Positions 40,446 through 50,576 are shown, counted from the first letter of the stretch. The stretch: DNA of 64,000 nucleotides from Streptomyces lasiicapitis (GCF_014646335.1 NZ_BMNG01000011.1:266809-330808); one strand, 5' to 3'. Made by a program: numbers and translations. Notes: generated by a model from the letters alone, not told the origin.

Positions 40446-42245
40446 TCACCCGAGCCGTACCTCCAGTTCCTCCCCCGGTGCTCCCTCCACCTCGAGGACC
40501 CACACCTCGTTGGCGCCCTCCCGCAGCACCGGCCCGGGTACGTACAGCCCCTTCTGCGGGCCGACGGCCCAGTAGCGGCCCAGGCAGAAGCCGTTCAGCC
40601 ACACGAATCCCCGGCGCCAGCCGGGCAGTTCGAGGGTGGCGTCGCCCGCGCCGCGGACGTCGAGGGTGCCCCGGTAGAGGCCGGGCCGTCCTCGGCAGGT
40701 GCCGCCCGCGGTGAGTGCTCGTACGGCTGCGGCGTCGTCGAAGGCTCCGAGGGGCAGGCCGACGGCCCGCACCCCGTGCGCGTACTGCCGCTCGTGCAGC
40801 ACCCCGCCCGTGATGCCCTTGGACTCCCCCACGCGGGGGCCGTAGTTGACCCGGCCCAGGGATTCCGTCCAGAGCGTCACGCGCGCGGGACCCGCGACGG
40901 GCTCCGGGAGGGTCGGGGCGTCCTCGGTGAGGAGTCCGGCCCGCACGCCGTCGACGTACACGACGGCCTGGTCCCGCAGACCGCGCACGCTGAGGGGGTA
41001 CGGCTCACGGGGTCCGGGGAGGTCGAGGGTGTAGCGCACCAGGCCGCGGTCGACGTCGAGGTCCTCGAAGGTGGGCGGGACGGCGTGCTCCGTCTCGGGG
41101 GTGCCGAGGGCGTCCGCGACGGCGTCGAGGGGCACCCAGTCGGTGAGGCGGGCCGAGGCGGGGGCGGCGAGAGCGGCGGGGGGTGAGGGCGGGGCGGGCA
41201 GGGGGGTGTCGGAGTGGGCGGCGAGCAGGGCGCGGAAGAGCCAGAATTTCTCGGTGGGGCGGCCGTGTTCGTCGATGGGCGCGTCGTAGTCGTAGGAGGT
41301 GACGTCGGGCTGCAGTCGGCCGTCGTGGAGCGCGCCGCCGGCCCGGTTGGCGCCCGCCCAGCCGGCGAAGTTCGTGCCGCCGTGCGCCATGTAGATGTTG
41401 ACGGAGGCGCCGCAGTCGAGGATCTCGCGGAGGGCGTCCGCGGCGTCCTGGGGGTCGCGTACGACGGGTTCCGCGCCCCAGTGGTCGAACCAGCCGCACC
41501 AGAACTCCATGCACATCAGCGGGCCCTTGGGGCGGTGGCGGCGCAGCGCGGCGAAGCCGTCGCGGGCCTGGGAGCCGAAGTTCACGGTGGCGAGGACGCC
41601 GGGGACGCTGCCGCCGGTCAGCATGTGGTCCTCGGGGCCGTCGGAGGTGCACAGTTCCGCGGTGACGCCGTGGGCGCGCAGGAGGTCGGCGAGGTGGCGC
41701 AGGTAGACCTGGTCGGAGCCGTAGCTGCCGTACTCGTTCTCGACCTGCACCATGATCACAGGGCCGCCGCGGTCGTGCTGGCGGGAGACGACCTGGGGCA
41801 GCAGGCGGGCGAACCAGCGCTCGACGTGCGCCAGGTACGTCGCGTCGCGGGTGCGGGCGCGGGTGCCGAGTTCGGCCGTCAGCCAGTACGGGAGGCCGCC
41901 GTTGTCCCACTCGGCGCAGATGTAGGGGCCGGGGCGGACGATCGCCCACAGGCCCGCTTCGTGCGCGGCGTCCAGGAAGCGGCCGAGGGCCGTGATGTCG
42001 TGCAGTTCCCCGGGGCGGGGTTCGTGCAGGTTCCATGGGACGTACGTCTCCACGCAGTTGAGGCCCATCGCGCGCAGCATCGCGAGGCGGTGGCCCCACT
42101 GTTGCTCGTGCACCCGGAAGTAGTGCAGGGCTCCGGAGAGCAGCCGTACGGGCCGCCCGTCCAGTTCGAAGTCGTCCGCGCCCACCCTGAAGCTGTCGCC
42201 GCGCGCGCCGAGGCCGTCGTCGCCCACGTTGTAGCCGCCGTCCAT
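40446..42245 (-). CDS. Beta-galactosidase, glycoside hydrolase family 35
   Basis: A 599-residue GH35 enzyme without signal peptide. The TIM barrel carries FSGALHYFRV-like LLSGALHYFRVHEQQWGHRL, GPYICAEWDNGGLPYWL, the acid/base E171 in QVENEYGSYG, and the nucleophile E247 in CMEFWCGWFDHWG, plus NIYMAHGGTNF; the C-terminal 250 residues are the jelly-roll domains ending with WLNGFCLGRYW. It should release terminal beta-galactose. The ATG at 42245 has GGGAGGGACACG. It is divergent from an AraC-type gene 173 bp away, the usual layout of a sugar-responsive activator and its target. Confidence 0.94.
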   Translation of the reverse strand: MDGGYNVGDDGLGARGDSFRVGADDFELDGRPVRLLSGALHYFRVHEQQWGHRLAMLRAMGLNCVETYVPWNLHEPRPGELHDITALGRFLDAAHEAGLWAIVRPGPYICAEWDNGGLPYWLTAELGTRARTRDATYLAHVERWFARLLPQVVSRQHDRGGPVIMVQVENEYGSYGSDQVYLRHLADLLRAHGVTAELCTSDGPEDHMLTGGSVPGVLATVNFGSQARDGFAALRRHRPKGPLMCMEFWCGWFDHWGAEPVVRDPQDAADALREILDCGASVNIYMAHGGTNFAGWAGANRAGGALHDGRLQPDVTSYDYDAPIDEHGRPTEKFWLFRALLAAHSDTPLPAPPSPPAALAAPASARLTDWVPLDAVADALGTPETEHAVPPTFEDLDVDRGLVRYTLDLPGPREPYPLSVRGLRDQAVVYVDGVRAGLLTEDAPTLPEPVAGPARVTLWTESLGRVNYGPRVGESKGITGGVLHERQYAHGVRAVGLPLGAFDDAAAVRALTAGGTCRGRPGLYRGTLDVRGAGDATLELPGWRRGFVWLNGFCLGRYWAVGPQKGLYVPGPVLREGANEVWVLEVEGAPGEELEVRLG

Positions 42246-42418
42246 CGTGTCCCTCCCGATCACTGCTGCGGCCACGATTGCCTCTGGCGGGCGGCAGGGT
42301 CCATGGACAAAGATCGAGCCGGGTTGGACGCAGCGAAGTACCGGCGGGCGTGGCACGCGAGAGCGGCGGCGCGGCTTACGGGTCCGGCGGGCGCGGCTTA
42401 CGAGAGGGGCGGCAGCGG

Positions 42419-43339
42419 ATGTACCACACGTGGATGCGGTATTTCACGCCGAGCCCGGTCCACCAGCGGCTCGGTCTGGTCTGTCTCGGGGTCGGTCTGC
42501 AGCACGGCACGCTGCCCGCCGTGGGGCCGCGCACCCTGGACCATCACGTCGCGATCGTCATCAGCTCGGGCTGCGGGTGGTTCCGGGCCCCGGACGGGCG
42601 GCGCAGAACCGTGTCCGCGCCCGCGCTCGTCTGGCTGTCGCCGGGGGTGGCGCACCATTACGGCGCGAATCCGGAGACCGGGTGGGACGAGTGCTTCGTC
42701 GACTTCACGGGGCCCGCCACGGCGACGTACACCGAACTCGGCTACATCGAGCCCGACCGGCCCGTGGTGCCGCTGGCCGACGCGGACGCCGCGCGTGCCG
42801 TCGTCGGCCGCATCGCGCGCGCGGCCCGGCGGGACAATCCGCTCCTTGAGGTCGAGACCAGCGCGGCCGTGCACGAGCTGCTCGTCGCGCTGCGCCGGGC
42901 CCGCGCCGACATCGCCCCGGACGGCGACCCCGTCCTGCAGTCCCTGGCACGCGACGCGTTCAAGCCCCTTTCGGTGACCGAGCACGCCGCCCGGCACGGC
43001 ATGACGCCCGCCGAGCTGCGCACCGCCGTGCGCCGGGGCGCCGGGTGCAGCCCCAAGGACTACCTGCTCGGCATCCGCCTCGGCCGCGCCAAGGAGCTGC
43101 TCGCCGCCACCGAGCTGCCCGTCGCTGCGGTGGCGCGGCGCGTCGGCTACGACGACCCCGCGTACTTCTCCCGCCTGTTCACGCGCCGCGTCGGCATGGC
43201 TCCGGTGCGCTTCCGTGAGCAGCAGGGGCGGACCGTGCCCGGCGGCTGGTCCCAGCAGGTGCCCGACCCCGAGCATCCGCCCACCCTCACGTCCCCGGGC
43301 GGCCCGGCCGCGTCGGGCTCCGCGGGCGGGGCCACGTAG
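42419..43339 (+). CDS. AraC-family transcriptional regulator
   Basis: A 306-residue activator-type regulator. Residues about 20-150 form a cupin-like sensor (LDHHVAIVISSGCGWFRAPD; LVWLSPGVAHHYG); residues about 185-285 hold two helix-turn-helix units (SVTEHAARHGMTPAELRTAV; LPVAAVARRVGYDDPAYFSR then LFTRRVGMAPVRFR). A Gly/Pro/Ala tail of about 35 residues follows. Divergent from GH35 beta-galactosidase, which it likely controls in response to a galactoside. The ATG at 42419 has GAGAGGGG. Chorismate mutase starts 11 bp after its stop. Confidence 0.92.
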   Translation: MYHTWMRYFTPSPVHQRLGLVCLGVGLQHGTLPAVGPRTLDHHVAIVISSGCGWFRAPDGRRRTVSAPALVWLSPGVAHHYGANPETGWDECFVDFTGPATATYTELGYIEPDRPVVPLADADAARAVVGRIARAARRDNPLLEVETSAAVHELLVALRRARADIAPDGDPVLQSLARDAFKPLSVTEHAARHGMTPAELRTAVRRGAGCSPKDYLLGIRLGRAKELLAATELPVAAVARRVGYDDPAYFSRLFTRRVGMAPVRFREQQGRTVPGGWSQQVPDPEHPPTLTSPGGPAASGSAGGAT

Positions 43340-43350
43340 GCTCGACTGCC

Positions 43351-43689
43351 ATGACCACACGCCACACCAGTGACGACAGCGGGGCCGCCGGGGACGGCGT
43401 CGACCCCGCCGTGCGCGCCGAGCTGTCCCGGCTGCGGGACAGCATCGACAACATCGACGCCGCCGTCGTCCACATGCTCGCCGAGCGCTTCAAGTGCACC
43501 CAGCAGGTCGGCCACCTCAAGGCCAACCACCACCTGCCGCCCGCCGACCCGGCCCGCGAGTCCCGCCAGATCGCCCGCCTCCGCGAGCTCGCGGAGAACG
43601 CCAAGCTGGACCCGGCCTTCGCCGAGAAGTTCCTCAACTTCATCATCGCCGAGGTGATCCGCCACCACGAGAGCATCGCGGCGCGCTGA
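43351..43689 (+). CDS. Chorismate mutase (AroQ type)
   Basis: A 112-residue all-helical chorismate mutase: LSRLRDSIDNIDAAVVHMLA, then RFKCTQQVGHLKANHHLPPA and DPARESRQIARLRELA carry the AroQ basic residues (Arg in helix 1, Lys in GHLK) that bind chorismate. It converts chorismate to prephenate for Phe/Tyr synthesis. It is cytoplasmic (no signal peptide) and the length fits a single-domain enzyme. It follows the AraC gene by 11 bp on the same strand, apparently by chance of position; its own ribosome site is weak. Confidence 0.92.
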   Translation: MTTRHTSDDSGAAGDGVDPAVRAELSRLRDSIDNIDAAVVHMLAERFKCTQQVGHLKANHHLPPADPARESRQIARLRELAENAKLDPAFAEKFLNFIIAEVIRHHESIAAR

Positions 43690-43720
43690 GCGCTGGGCTG
43701 TGCGGTGACGACCCCTGCGG

Positions 43721-43763
43721 GCCGGTGGGGGCTGGTCGCGCAGTTCCCCGCGCCCCTTACGGG
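43721..43763. repeat. 43-bp dispersed intergenic repeat, copy B
   Basis: Identical over 43 bp to 28732-28774. It sits between chorismate mutase and pepN, in a 191-bp gap that otherwise holds only GC-rich spacer sequence. Confidence 0.8.
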
Positions 43764-43880
43764 GCGCGGCACCGCACCCGACTCCCCCCTGCGGGCAGCG
43801 GAGGTGACGCCCCTACCCCTGTGCCCGCCGACGGCGGTACCCCCTCCCAGGCGCCCCGCCAGATCAGGCACCATGGCCAG

Positions 43881-46382
43881 ATGTCCGTACTCACGCGCGA
43901 CGAAGCGCAGACCCGAGCCCAGCTCCTCGACGTCCGGCGGTACGAGATCGCCCTTGATCTCACCACCGGTGAGGAGACCTTCGACTCCCGCACGGTGATC
44001 ACGTTCACGGCCGCCGCGGACGGCGACACCTTCGTCGAGCTGAAGCCCGCCCATCTGCGCTCGGTCACGCTGGACGGCACCCCGCTCGACCCGGCGGGCC
44101 TTGAGGACAACCGGCTCGCGCTGCTCGGTCTGACGGCGGGCGAGCACGAGCTGCGCGTGGACGCGGCGATGCGCTACTCCCGTACCGGCGAGGGCATGCA
44201 CCGCTTCACCGACCCCACGGACGGCGAGGCGTACGTCTACACGCAGTTGTTCATGGACGACGTGCAGCGCGTGTTCGCGGCCTTCGACCAGCCCGACCTG
44301 AAGTCGGAGTTCGCACTGACGGTCACCGCGCCCAAGGGCTGGACGGTCCTGGCGAACGGCGTCACCGAGCACCTGGGCGAGGGCCGCTGGCGGGCGGCGC
44401 CCACGCCCCCGCTGTCCACGTACCTCGTGGCGGTCGCGGCGGGGCCCTGGCACTCGGTGCGTACCGAGCACCGCGGGCTGCCCTTCGGCATCCACTGCCG
44501 TCGTTCGCTTGCTCCGTATCTGGACGCGGACGCCGAGGAGCTCCTGGACATCACGCGGGCCTGCTTCGACCGCTACCACGAGAAGTTCACCGAGCCCTAC
44601 CCCTTCGACTCCTACGACCAGGCGTTCGTCCCGGAGTTCAACGCGGGCGCGATGGAGAACCCGGGTCTGGTGACCTTCCGCGACGAGTACGTGTTCCGGT
44701 CCGCGGTCACCGACACCCAGCGGCAGACGCGCGCGATGGTCGTGGCGCACGAGATGGCGCACATGTGGTTCGGCGACCTGGTGACGCTGCGGTGGTGGGA
44801 CGACATCTGGCTGAACGAGTCGTTCGCGGAGTACATGGGCTACCAGACCCTCACCGAGGCGACGCGCTTCACGGACACGTGGGTCGACTTCGGTGTGGCC
44901 CGCAAGTCGTGGGGTTACGACGCGGACCAGCGCCCGTCCACGCACCCCGTGGCCCCTGACCCGGACGCCGTCCCCGACACCGCGTCCGCGATGCTCAACT
45001 TCGACGGCATCTCGTACGCCAAGGGCGCGAGCGCGCTGCGCCAGCTCGTGGCCTGGCTCGGCGAGAAGGACTTCCTCGCGGGCATCAACGCGCACTTCGC
45101 GCGGCACAAGTTCGCCAACGCCACCCTCGCCGACTTCATCGACAACCTGGCCTCCGCCACGGACCGCGACGTGCACGGCTGGGCGCAGGCGTGGCTGCGT
45201 ACGACGGGTGTGGACACGTTCACGCCGTCGGTGGCGCACAGCGGGCGCGAGTGGACCCTGGCGCTGGAGCACGACGGGAGCCGTCCGCACCGGGTCGCGG
45301 TGGGGGTGTACGACCGTGATCTGTCCGACGGGCGGGCGCTGGTGCTGCGTGAGCGGTACGAGACGGACGTGCCGCAGCGCGAGGGCGCGGCGCGCGACGG
45401 TGGCCGGCCCGCGCTGGTCGTGCCCAACGACCAGGACCTGACGTACGCCAAGATCCGTCTCGACGAGGTGTCGCAGGCGACCGTTCTCGCGTCGTTGTCC
45501 GGGGTGCCGGACGCGCTGACCCGGGCCGTGCTGTGGAACGCGCTGCGCGACATGGTGCGCGACGGCGATCTGGCGCCCGGCGCGTATCTGGAGGCGGCGC
45601 GGGCTCATCTGCCCGCGGAGAGCGACCTCGCGGTCGTCTCGGGTGTCCTCACGTTCGCCGGGTCGGTCGTCACCGGGCGCTACACCCCGCAGGAGGGCCG
45701 CGCCGCCGCTCTGTCGACGCTGGACGCGCTGTGCCACGACGTGATCCGGCGTACGGAGGACGGTTCGCAGCCGGGCCTGCGGCTCATCGCGGTGCGCGCG
45801 CTCATCGACGCCGCGGCGCAGCCGGAGCCGCTGGCGACCTGGCTGTCGCAGGGCGCGGTGCCGGGCGGGCCCGAGCTGGACCCGGAGCTGCGCTGGCGTG
45901 TGCTCGCGCGGCTCGCCGTGCTCGACGCGACGGACGAGGGGGCCATCGCCGCCGAGCTGCGCCGCGACCCGAGCGCGACGGGCCAGGAGGGCGCCGCGCG
46001 CTGCCGGGCCGCACTGCCGGACGCGGGCGCCAAGTCGCGTGCCTGGGAGGCGATGTTCGGGTCCGACGAGCTGTCCAACTATCTGTTCACGGCCACCGCC
46101 CAGGGTTTCTGGCAGCCCGAGCAGGACGAGCTCGTACGGCCTTATGTGGCGCGCTACTTCGAGGATTCCGTGGCGCTCGCGGAGCGGCGGGGGCCCGCGA
46201 TGGCGGAGGCGGCGGGGCGGCACGCGTTCCCGCTGTTCGCGGTCGACGAGGAGACGCTGCGGCTCGGTGAGCGCTGCCTGGAGCGCACCGATGTGCTGCC
46301 CGCGCTCCGTCGCCGTCTCGCGGACCAACTCGACGACCTGGAGCGGGCGTTGCGGGTGCGGGGCAAGGCCGCGCAGGGGTGA
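43881..46382 (+). CDS. pepN: Aminopeptidase N
   Basis: An 833-residue M1 zinc aminopeptidase. Exopeptidase motif GAMEN at 256-260; zinc site H290-E291-x2-H294 in HEMAHMWFGD with third ligand E313 in LNESFAEY; the C-terminal ERAP1-like helical domain spans about 500-833. It removes N-terminal residues from peptides in the cytoplasm; no signal peptide is seen. The ATG at 43881 (MSVLTRDEAQTRAQLLDV) matches the actinobacterial family start; the frame is open far upstream but there overlaps chorismate mutase. Length is standard. Confidence 0.96.
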   Translation: MSVLTRDEAQTRAQLLDVRRYEIALDLTTGEETFDSRTVITFTAAADGDTFVELKPAHLRSVTLDGTPLDPAGLEDNRLALLGLTAGEHELRVDAAMRYSRTGEGMHRFTDPTDGEAYVYTQLFMDDVQRVFAAFDQPDLKSEFALTVTAPKGWTVLANGVTEHLGEGRWRAAPTPPLSTYLVAVAAGPWHSVRTEHRGLPFGIHCRRSLAPYLDADAEELLDITRACFDRYHEKFTEPYPFDSYDQAFVPEFNAGAMENPGLVTFRDEYVFRSAVTDTQRQTRAMVVAHEMAHMWFGDLVTLRWWDDIWLNESFAEYMGYQTLTEATRFTDTWVDFGVARKSWGYDADQRPSTHPVAPDPDAVPDTASAMLNFDGISYAKGASALRQLVAWLGEKDFLAGINAHFARHKFANATLADFIDNLASATDRDVHGWAQAWLRTTGVDTFTPSVAHSGREWTLALEHDGSRPHRVAVGVYDRDLSDGRALVLRERYETDVPQREGAARDGGRPALVVPNDQDLTYAKIRLDEVSQATVLASLSGVPDALTRAVLWNALRDMVRDGDLAPGAYLEAARAHLPAESDLAVVSGVLTFAGSVVTGRYTPQEGRAAALSTLDALCHDVIRRTEDGSQPGLRLIAVRALIDAAAQPEPLATWLSQGAVPGGPELDPELRWRVLARLAVLDATDEGAIAAELRRDPSATGQEGAARCRAALPDAGAKSRAWEAMFGSDELSNYLFTATAQGFWQPEQDELVRPYVARYFEDSVALAERRGPAMAEAAGRHAFPLFAVDEETLRLGERCLERTDVLPALRRRLADQLDDLERALRVRGKAAQG

Positions 46383-46528
46383 GGGCGGTGGCCGAGGGCC
46401 CGGGTCGGACCTGGGTCGAGGCCTGGGGCGGAGGGCTTAGGGCCTCTGACCTAGGGCGTCGCGGGCGATCTAGTTCCTGGTGACGATCCGGCGGACACGG
46501 TCCGCTGCCTAGGGTCGATCGTGACGAA

Positions 46529-46562
46529 CGCCGGGCCGGGGGCGACCGCTCCCGGCCCGGCG
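46529..46562 (+). other. Hairpin in the leader of the NmrA-like gene
   Basis: CGCCGGGCCGGG (46529-46540) pairs with CCCGGCCCGGCG (46551-46562) around a 10-nt loop, 25 bp before the GTG start at 46588. It could terminate pepN transcription or act as a leader structure. The rest of 46383-46528 contains only several CTAGGG/CTAGTT-like words and no gene. Confidence 0.5.
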
Positions 46563-46587
46563 CCGTCCCGACCGCAAGGAGTCCCTA

Positions 46588-47439
46588 GTGATCGTCGTGA
46601 CCGGTGCCACCGGAAACGTGGGCCGCGCCCTCGTCACCCAGCTCACCGCCGACCAAGTTCCCGTACGGGCCCTGACCCGTGACCCCACGCGTGCCGGTCT
46701 GCCCGCGGGCGCAGAGGTGGTCCGCTTCGCCTCGGTGGCCGAACCCGCCGCGATGGCCGCCCAGTTCGCGGGCGCGACCGCGCTGTTCCTGCATGTGGCG
46801 GCGGGCGGCGAGCACACCGCGGAGCTGCTCGCGGCGGCGCGGGAGGCCGGCGTACGGCATGTCGTCGTCCTTTCGTCGATCATCCTCGACGACGACGGCG
46901 CCGCCGAGCACCCGATCCACGTCATGCACGCCCGTCTTGAGCAGCAGGTCCGTGACAGCGGCCTGGGCTGGACGTTCCTGCGGCCCGGCGCGTTCAGCAC
47001 CAACTCCCTGCAGTGGGTGCCGCAGTTCCGCGCCGGGGACACCGTGCGCTGGCCGTTCCTGCAGTCCGTGACGTCGCCCATCCACGAGGCCGACATCGCG
47101 GCGGTCGCCGCGGTCGCCCTGCGCGATCCGGAGAAGCACGCAGGGGCCGTCCTCAGCCTCACCGGGCCGACGGCCGTGACCGCCGAGGAGCAGATCCTGG
47201 CCGTGGGCAGGGCGCTCGGCCGGGATCTCACGGTGGTGGAGATCCCGGCGCACGAGGTGACCGCGGACATGTTCCCGCACGTCCCGCCGGGGGTGCTGCC
47301 CGCGCTCCTGGAGTCGTTCGGCGCGGCCGTCGACTCCGAGCCGGACCTGACGACGACGGTGGCGGACGTCACCGGCGGCCCGGGGCGGACGTTCGAGCAG
47401 TGGGCGCAGGACCACGCGGACGACTTCCGGGGCGCCTGA
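46588..47439 (+). CDS. NmrA-like NAD(P)-binding oxidoreductase
   Basis: A 283-residue atypical short-chain dehydrogenase: TGATGNVG at residues 5-12 (GxxGxxG, G6/G9/G12), then ALTRDPTRAGLP, ALFLHVAAGGEHTAELLAAA and LGWTFLRPGAFSTNSLQW, typical of NmrA/YtfG quinone oxidoreductase-like proteins. The usual YxxxK catalytic pair is not obvious, so it may be a redox sensor or an isoflavone-reductase-like enzyme. The GTG start has AAGGAG. Convergent with GH101, 17 bp between stops. Confidence 0.85.
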   Translation: MIVVTGATGNVGRALVTQLTADQVPVRALTRDPTRAGLPAGAEVVRFASVAEPAAMAAQFAGATALFLHVAAGGEHTAELLAAAREAGVRHVVVLSSIILDDDGAAEHPIHVMHARLEQQVRDSGLGWTFLRPGAFSTNSLQWVPQFRAGDTVRWPFLQSVTSPIHEADIAAVAAVALRDPEKHAGAVLSLTGPTAVTAEEQILAVGRALGRDLTVVEIPAHEVTADMFPHVPPGVLPALLESFGAAVDSEPDLTTTVADVTGGPGRTFEQWAQDHADDFRGA

Positions 47440-47456
47440 GCCTTGTCCGGCAGGAC

Positions 47457-50400
47457 CTAGGCCTCCCGCACCTCGAACGCGTCGAGGACGAACTCCGCCT
47501 TCCCGTCGTCGCCGACCTTGCGGAGGCCGACCCACGCCTCGCCCTCGCCGGGAGCGGTGAACTCGTACGAGAACAGGGTGGGGGCGGTGGCCACGGGCAG
47601 GGCCTCGCGGGTGAGTTCGCGGGCACCGGGCTCGTCGACGGCGGTCACCCAGGCGTACTGCCCGGCCTTCTCGTTCTCGTACCGGAACGACACCCGGTAG
47701 CGCTTGCCCGCCGCGAAGCGGACGGTGCCCGGCACGGTCCGGTACACGAGGCCGTCGTTCTCACCGCGGGACTTGAGCGACTGCGAGCCGTCCACGACGT
47801 CGTCGACGGCCTTGCCGTTCCAGCCGCGCTGGGTGTACGGGGCGTGCCGCTGGGCGATGTGGGTGCGGGGGTCGGTGGCGCCCCCGGCGTCGCCCTTCAC
47901 GAACGGGCCCCAGCCCTGCGGCACGTCCTCGAAGTCCTCGTGGGCGAGCACGCCACGGCCGGGCTCCGGCTGCCGTGCGACGGCGACGACGCGCACGTTG
48001 TCGAACCGCACCCGCGCCTGGCCCGCCTCGGCCCGCAGCGCGAGCCGCACCGGGCCGCCGCCCTCGGGCACCGTGAAGTAGGTGAACAGGCGCTGGAAGC
48101 GGGTGCCGTGCTTGCGGTCGGCGGCGACGTGGTTGCCGGCGGTGGAGGTGTGCGTCCAGTTGGCGGCGGTGACGCCGTCGGCGGTGCGCACCTCCAGGGT
48201 GGCCTTGCGCCGCTGTCCGGCCTGCTCCCCCACCTCGACCTGCACGGACGCGGCGTACGCGCCCGGCTTGAGGCGGCGCAGGCGCTGGCTGACCGAGGCA
48301 GCGCCGCCCCCGGCGACGACGAGTTCGTGGTCGCCGAGCTTGCTGCGTTCGACGGTGGCGGGGCCGCTGACCTGCCAGGCGTCCAGGGTGCCGGAGTGGA
48401 AGCCGGGCTCGCGAAGGGCGGTGCCCTGGCCCCAGTCGGGGTCGGGTGCGGCGCGCCGGACGCGGGTGCGGTAGACGACGTAGGGCTGCTTGGCGGCGGC
48501 GTCGAGGGTGATCTTCCCGTCGCGTACGGGTACGTCGGCGACGAAGGCGCGGCCCTGGTCGGTGAGCCGGTACAGCGCGACCCTGCGGGCGGACGCCCAG
48601 CCGCGCGGCAGGGCCCAACTACCCTTTCCGCCCCGCGGGTTGTAGTGGTAGAGCTTCGCGGGGTCGGTGGCCTTGCGGGGTTCCCAGGGCAGCAGGTAGC
48701 TGCCGTCGTCGTAGACGAGGCGGCCGTCGGTGGTGATGCGGCGCTTGCCGCCGTCGGCGTCGGAGACGGAGGTGGCGCCGGCGCCGAAGAACGTGATCTC
48801 GTGCTCGGTCCAGGACTTGACGGGCTGCGCCTGGAGGTACTTGGCGGGCAGCGCGTGCGTCCAGATCAGGTCGTAGAACGCCGTCCAGTCGGTCTTGCCG
48901 GTCCAGCCCTCGTAGTTGCCCATGCGGGGGATGCCGAGGAGGGTGGGCCACTTGTCGGCGAAGACGTCCTTCTGGTGGTTGCGGATGAAGCGGATCAGCT
49001 GGGAGTTGATGCCGCGCGAGGAGTCGGGGCCGTACTCCGTCTCCGTCGCCCAGTGCGACCACAGCGCCGAGCGTTCGAAGCCGTGGCCCCATTCGCTGGT
49101 GACCATCCAGCCCTGGTCGCGCAGGGTGCGCTGGAGGCGGTCGGAGGTCCAGCCGGACTCGCGGAACACGTCGATGTAGAGGGTGTTGAGGGCGGGGTGC
49201 GCGTCGCGGCGCAGGTCGGCGAAGCGGCGCACGATGTCGCCGGAGACCAGGTCGCGGCGCTGGTCGATGCGGTAGCTCTGGTCGAGCCAGTCCCACTGCT
49301 CGTTGCTCTTGTCGACGAGCTTGTCGGAGAACGCGTTCGCCACGGGGTAAGACTCGGTGGCGTTGACGTGCACGCTGAAGTCGCTGTTCCACTTGGCGCC
49401 CTCGCGCACCAGGGTGTTGAGGTCGTCGAGGCCGCCCGCGCGGGTGTTGTAGTTGCCCGCGTAGTCGGGGTGCGCGGAGTCGTGGCCCTCGGACTGGTAG
49501 CCCTTGAGGAGGGTGTACTGGCGCAGCCCGTCGGTGGCCAGGTGGACGCGCTTGACCTCGTCGAGCGTCGCCAGGAACGGGTTGGTGGCCTGCGAGGCGA
49601 AGTTGAAGGGGATGTGCGGGACGACCCGCAGGTGCTGTTCGTCGGCGCCGAGCGGGGTGACCATGATGTCGCGGAAGGCGATCGCTGCGTCCTGCCAGTC
49701 GACCTTGCCGTCGCCGTTGCGGTCACCGGTGATCACGACCGTCGCGTACGGCAGCGGCTCGGTGGCGTCGACCGGGGATGTCGCGGCGCGGTGCGTCCAC
49801 TGGCCGGGGGTGAGCCGCGCCTCGGTGTATCCGTCCTTGCGGACGGTCTGGCGCCACAGGCGGCCGTTCTCCCAGTTGGTCTCCGCCGTGGGCTTGTCGT
49901 AGCCGGTGTTGGTCTCGATCGCGCCGCCCAGCTTGTCGTGCGCGAGCACCGCGTACGCGCAGCCGCTGGCCGCCTCGGCGGGGGTGTCCGCCGCGAGCTT
50001 CACCAGGGTGTCGCCGCTCTTGGCCTTGTCGAGCTGCACCTTGGCGCCGAGCAGCGCGGCGCCGGGCTGGTCGCTGCGGACACTGAGCAGGGCGAGGCCG
50101 GGCACGCGGAGGGTGCCGACGCGCAGCGCGGCGGTGTCGGCGATCTTCGTGACGCGCCAGTGCGCCTGGCGGCCCTTGACGGCGATCTCCACGTCGATGC
50201 GGGTGCCGCCGTCGAGGGTCAGGGTGTACGTGGCGCGGTCGCCGCGGACGGTCGCGGTGACCTTGGGCGTGTGTTCCTTCTCGTCGACGAGGAGGGTGGT
50301 GACGGGGTCGGACTGTCCGTGCAGGACGGCGCGGCTGGAGCGGTCGGTGTACGACACGATCCGCGGGAAGCCGGTGGCGACGCGCACTTCGAGGGCCGAG

Positions 50401-50576
50401 GAGCGCAGGATCGCCTCGTCCGCCGCGGGCTCGGCGGCGGACGAGGCGGACGGGGCCGCGTACGCGGTGCCACTACCGGCACCGACAGCGGCCCCTATCC
50501 CTGCGATCGCTCCCGAGGCGACCACGGCTCTGCGGCTCGGCCCTGAAGCGGAACCCGACGTCTGTGACGGCAGCAT
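47457..50576 (-). CDS. Secreted endo-alpha-N-acetylgalactosaminidase, GH101
   Basis: A 1039-residue exported glycosidase. Signal (SRRAVVASGAIAGIGAAVGA, twin-arginine type) is followed by a beta-sandwich, then a TIM barrel with VVPHIPFNFASQATNPFL, nucleophile candidate D469 in LNTLYIDVFRES and acid/base candidate E495 in TSEWGHG, then beta-sandwich and carbohydrate-binding-like C-terminal modules (residues about 760-1039). GH101 enzymes release Gal-beta1,3-GalNAc from mucin-type O-glycans. A domain like this in a soil organism suggests feeding on animal or fungal glycoproteins. The ATG has GGAGGGTG. Upstream lies a direct-repeat operator-like region. Confidence 0.92.
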   Translation of the reverse strand: MLPSQTSGSASGPSRRAVVASGAIAGIGAAVGAGSGTAYAAPSASSAAEPAADEAILRSSALEVRVATGFPRIVSYTDRSSRAVLHGQSDPVTTLLVDEKEHTPKVTATVRGDRATYTLTLDGGTRIDVEIAVKGRQAHWRVTKIADTAALRVGTLRVPGLALLSVRSDQPGAALLGAKVQLDKAKSGDTLVKLAADTPAEAASGCAYAVLAHDKLGGAIETNTGYDKPTAETNWENGRLWRQTVRKDGYTEARLTPGQWTHRAATSPVDATEPLPYATVVITGDRNGDGKVDWQDAAIAFRDIMVTPLGADEQHLRVVPHIPFNFASQATNPFLATLDEVKRVHLATDGLRQYTLLKGYQSEGHDSAHPDYAGNYNTRAGGLDDLNTLVREGAKWNSDFSVHVNATESYPVANAFSDKLVDKSNEQWDWLDQSYRIDQRRDLVSGDIVRRFADLRRDAHPALNTLYIDVFRESGWTSDRLQRTLRDQGWMVTSEWGHGFERSALWSHWATETEYGPDSSRGINSQLIRFIRNHQKDVFADKWPTLLGIPRMGNYEGWTGKTDWTAFYDLIWTHALPAKYLQAQPVKSWTEHEITFFGAGATSVSDADGGKRRITTDGRLVYDDGSYLLPWEPRKATDPAKLYHYNPRGGKGSWALPRGWASARRVALYRLTDQGRAFVADVPVRDGKITLDAAAKQPYVVYRTRVRRAAPDPDWGQGTALREPGFHSGTLDAWQVSGPATVERSKLGDHELVVAGGGAASVSQRLRRLKPGAYAASVQVEVGEQAGQRRKATLEVRTADGVTAANWTHTSTAGNHVAADRKHGTRFQRLFTYFTVPEGGGPVRLALRAEAGQARVRFDNVRVVAVARQPEPGRGVLAHEDFEDVPQGWGPFVKGDAGGATDPRTHIAQRHAPYTQRGWNGKAVDDVVDGSQSLKSRGENDGLVYRTVPGTVRFAAGKRYRVSFRYENEKAGQYAWVTAVDEPGARELTREALPVATAPTLFSYEFTAPGEGEAWVGLRKVGDDGKAEFVLDAFEVREA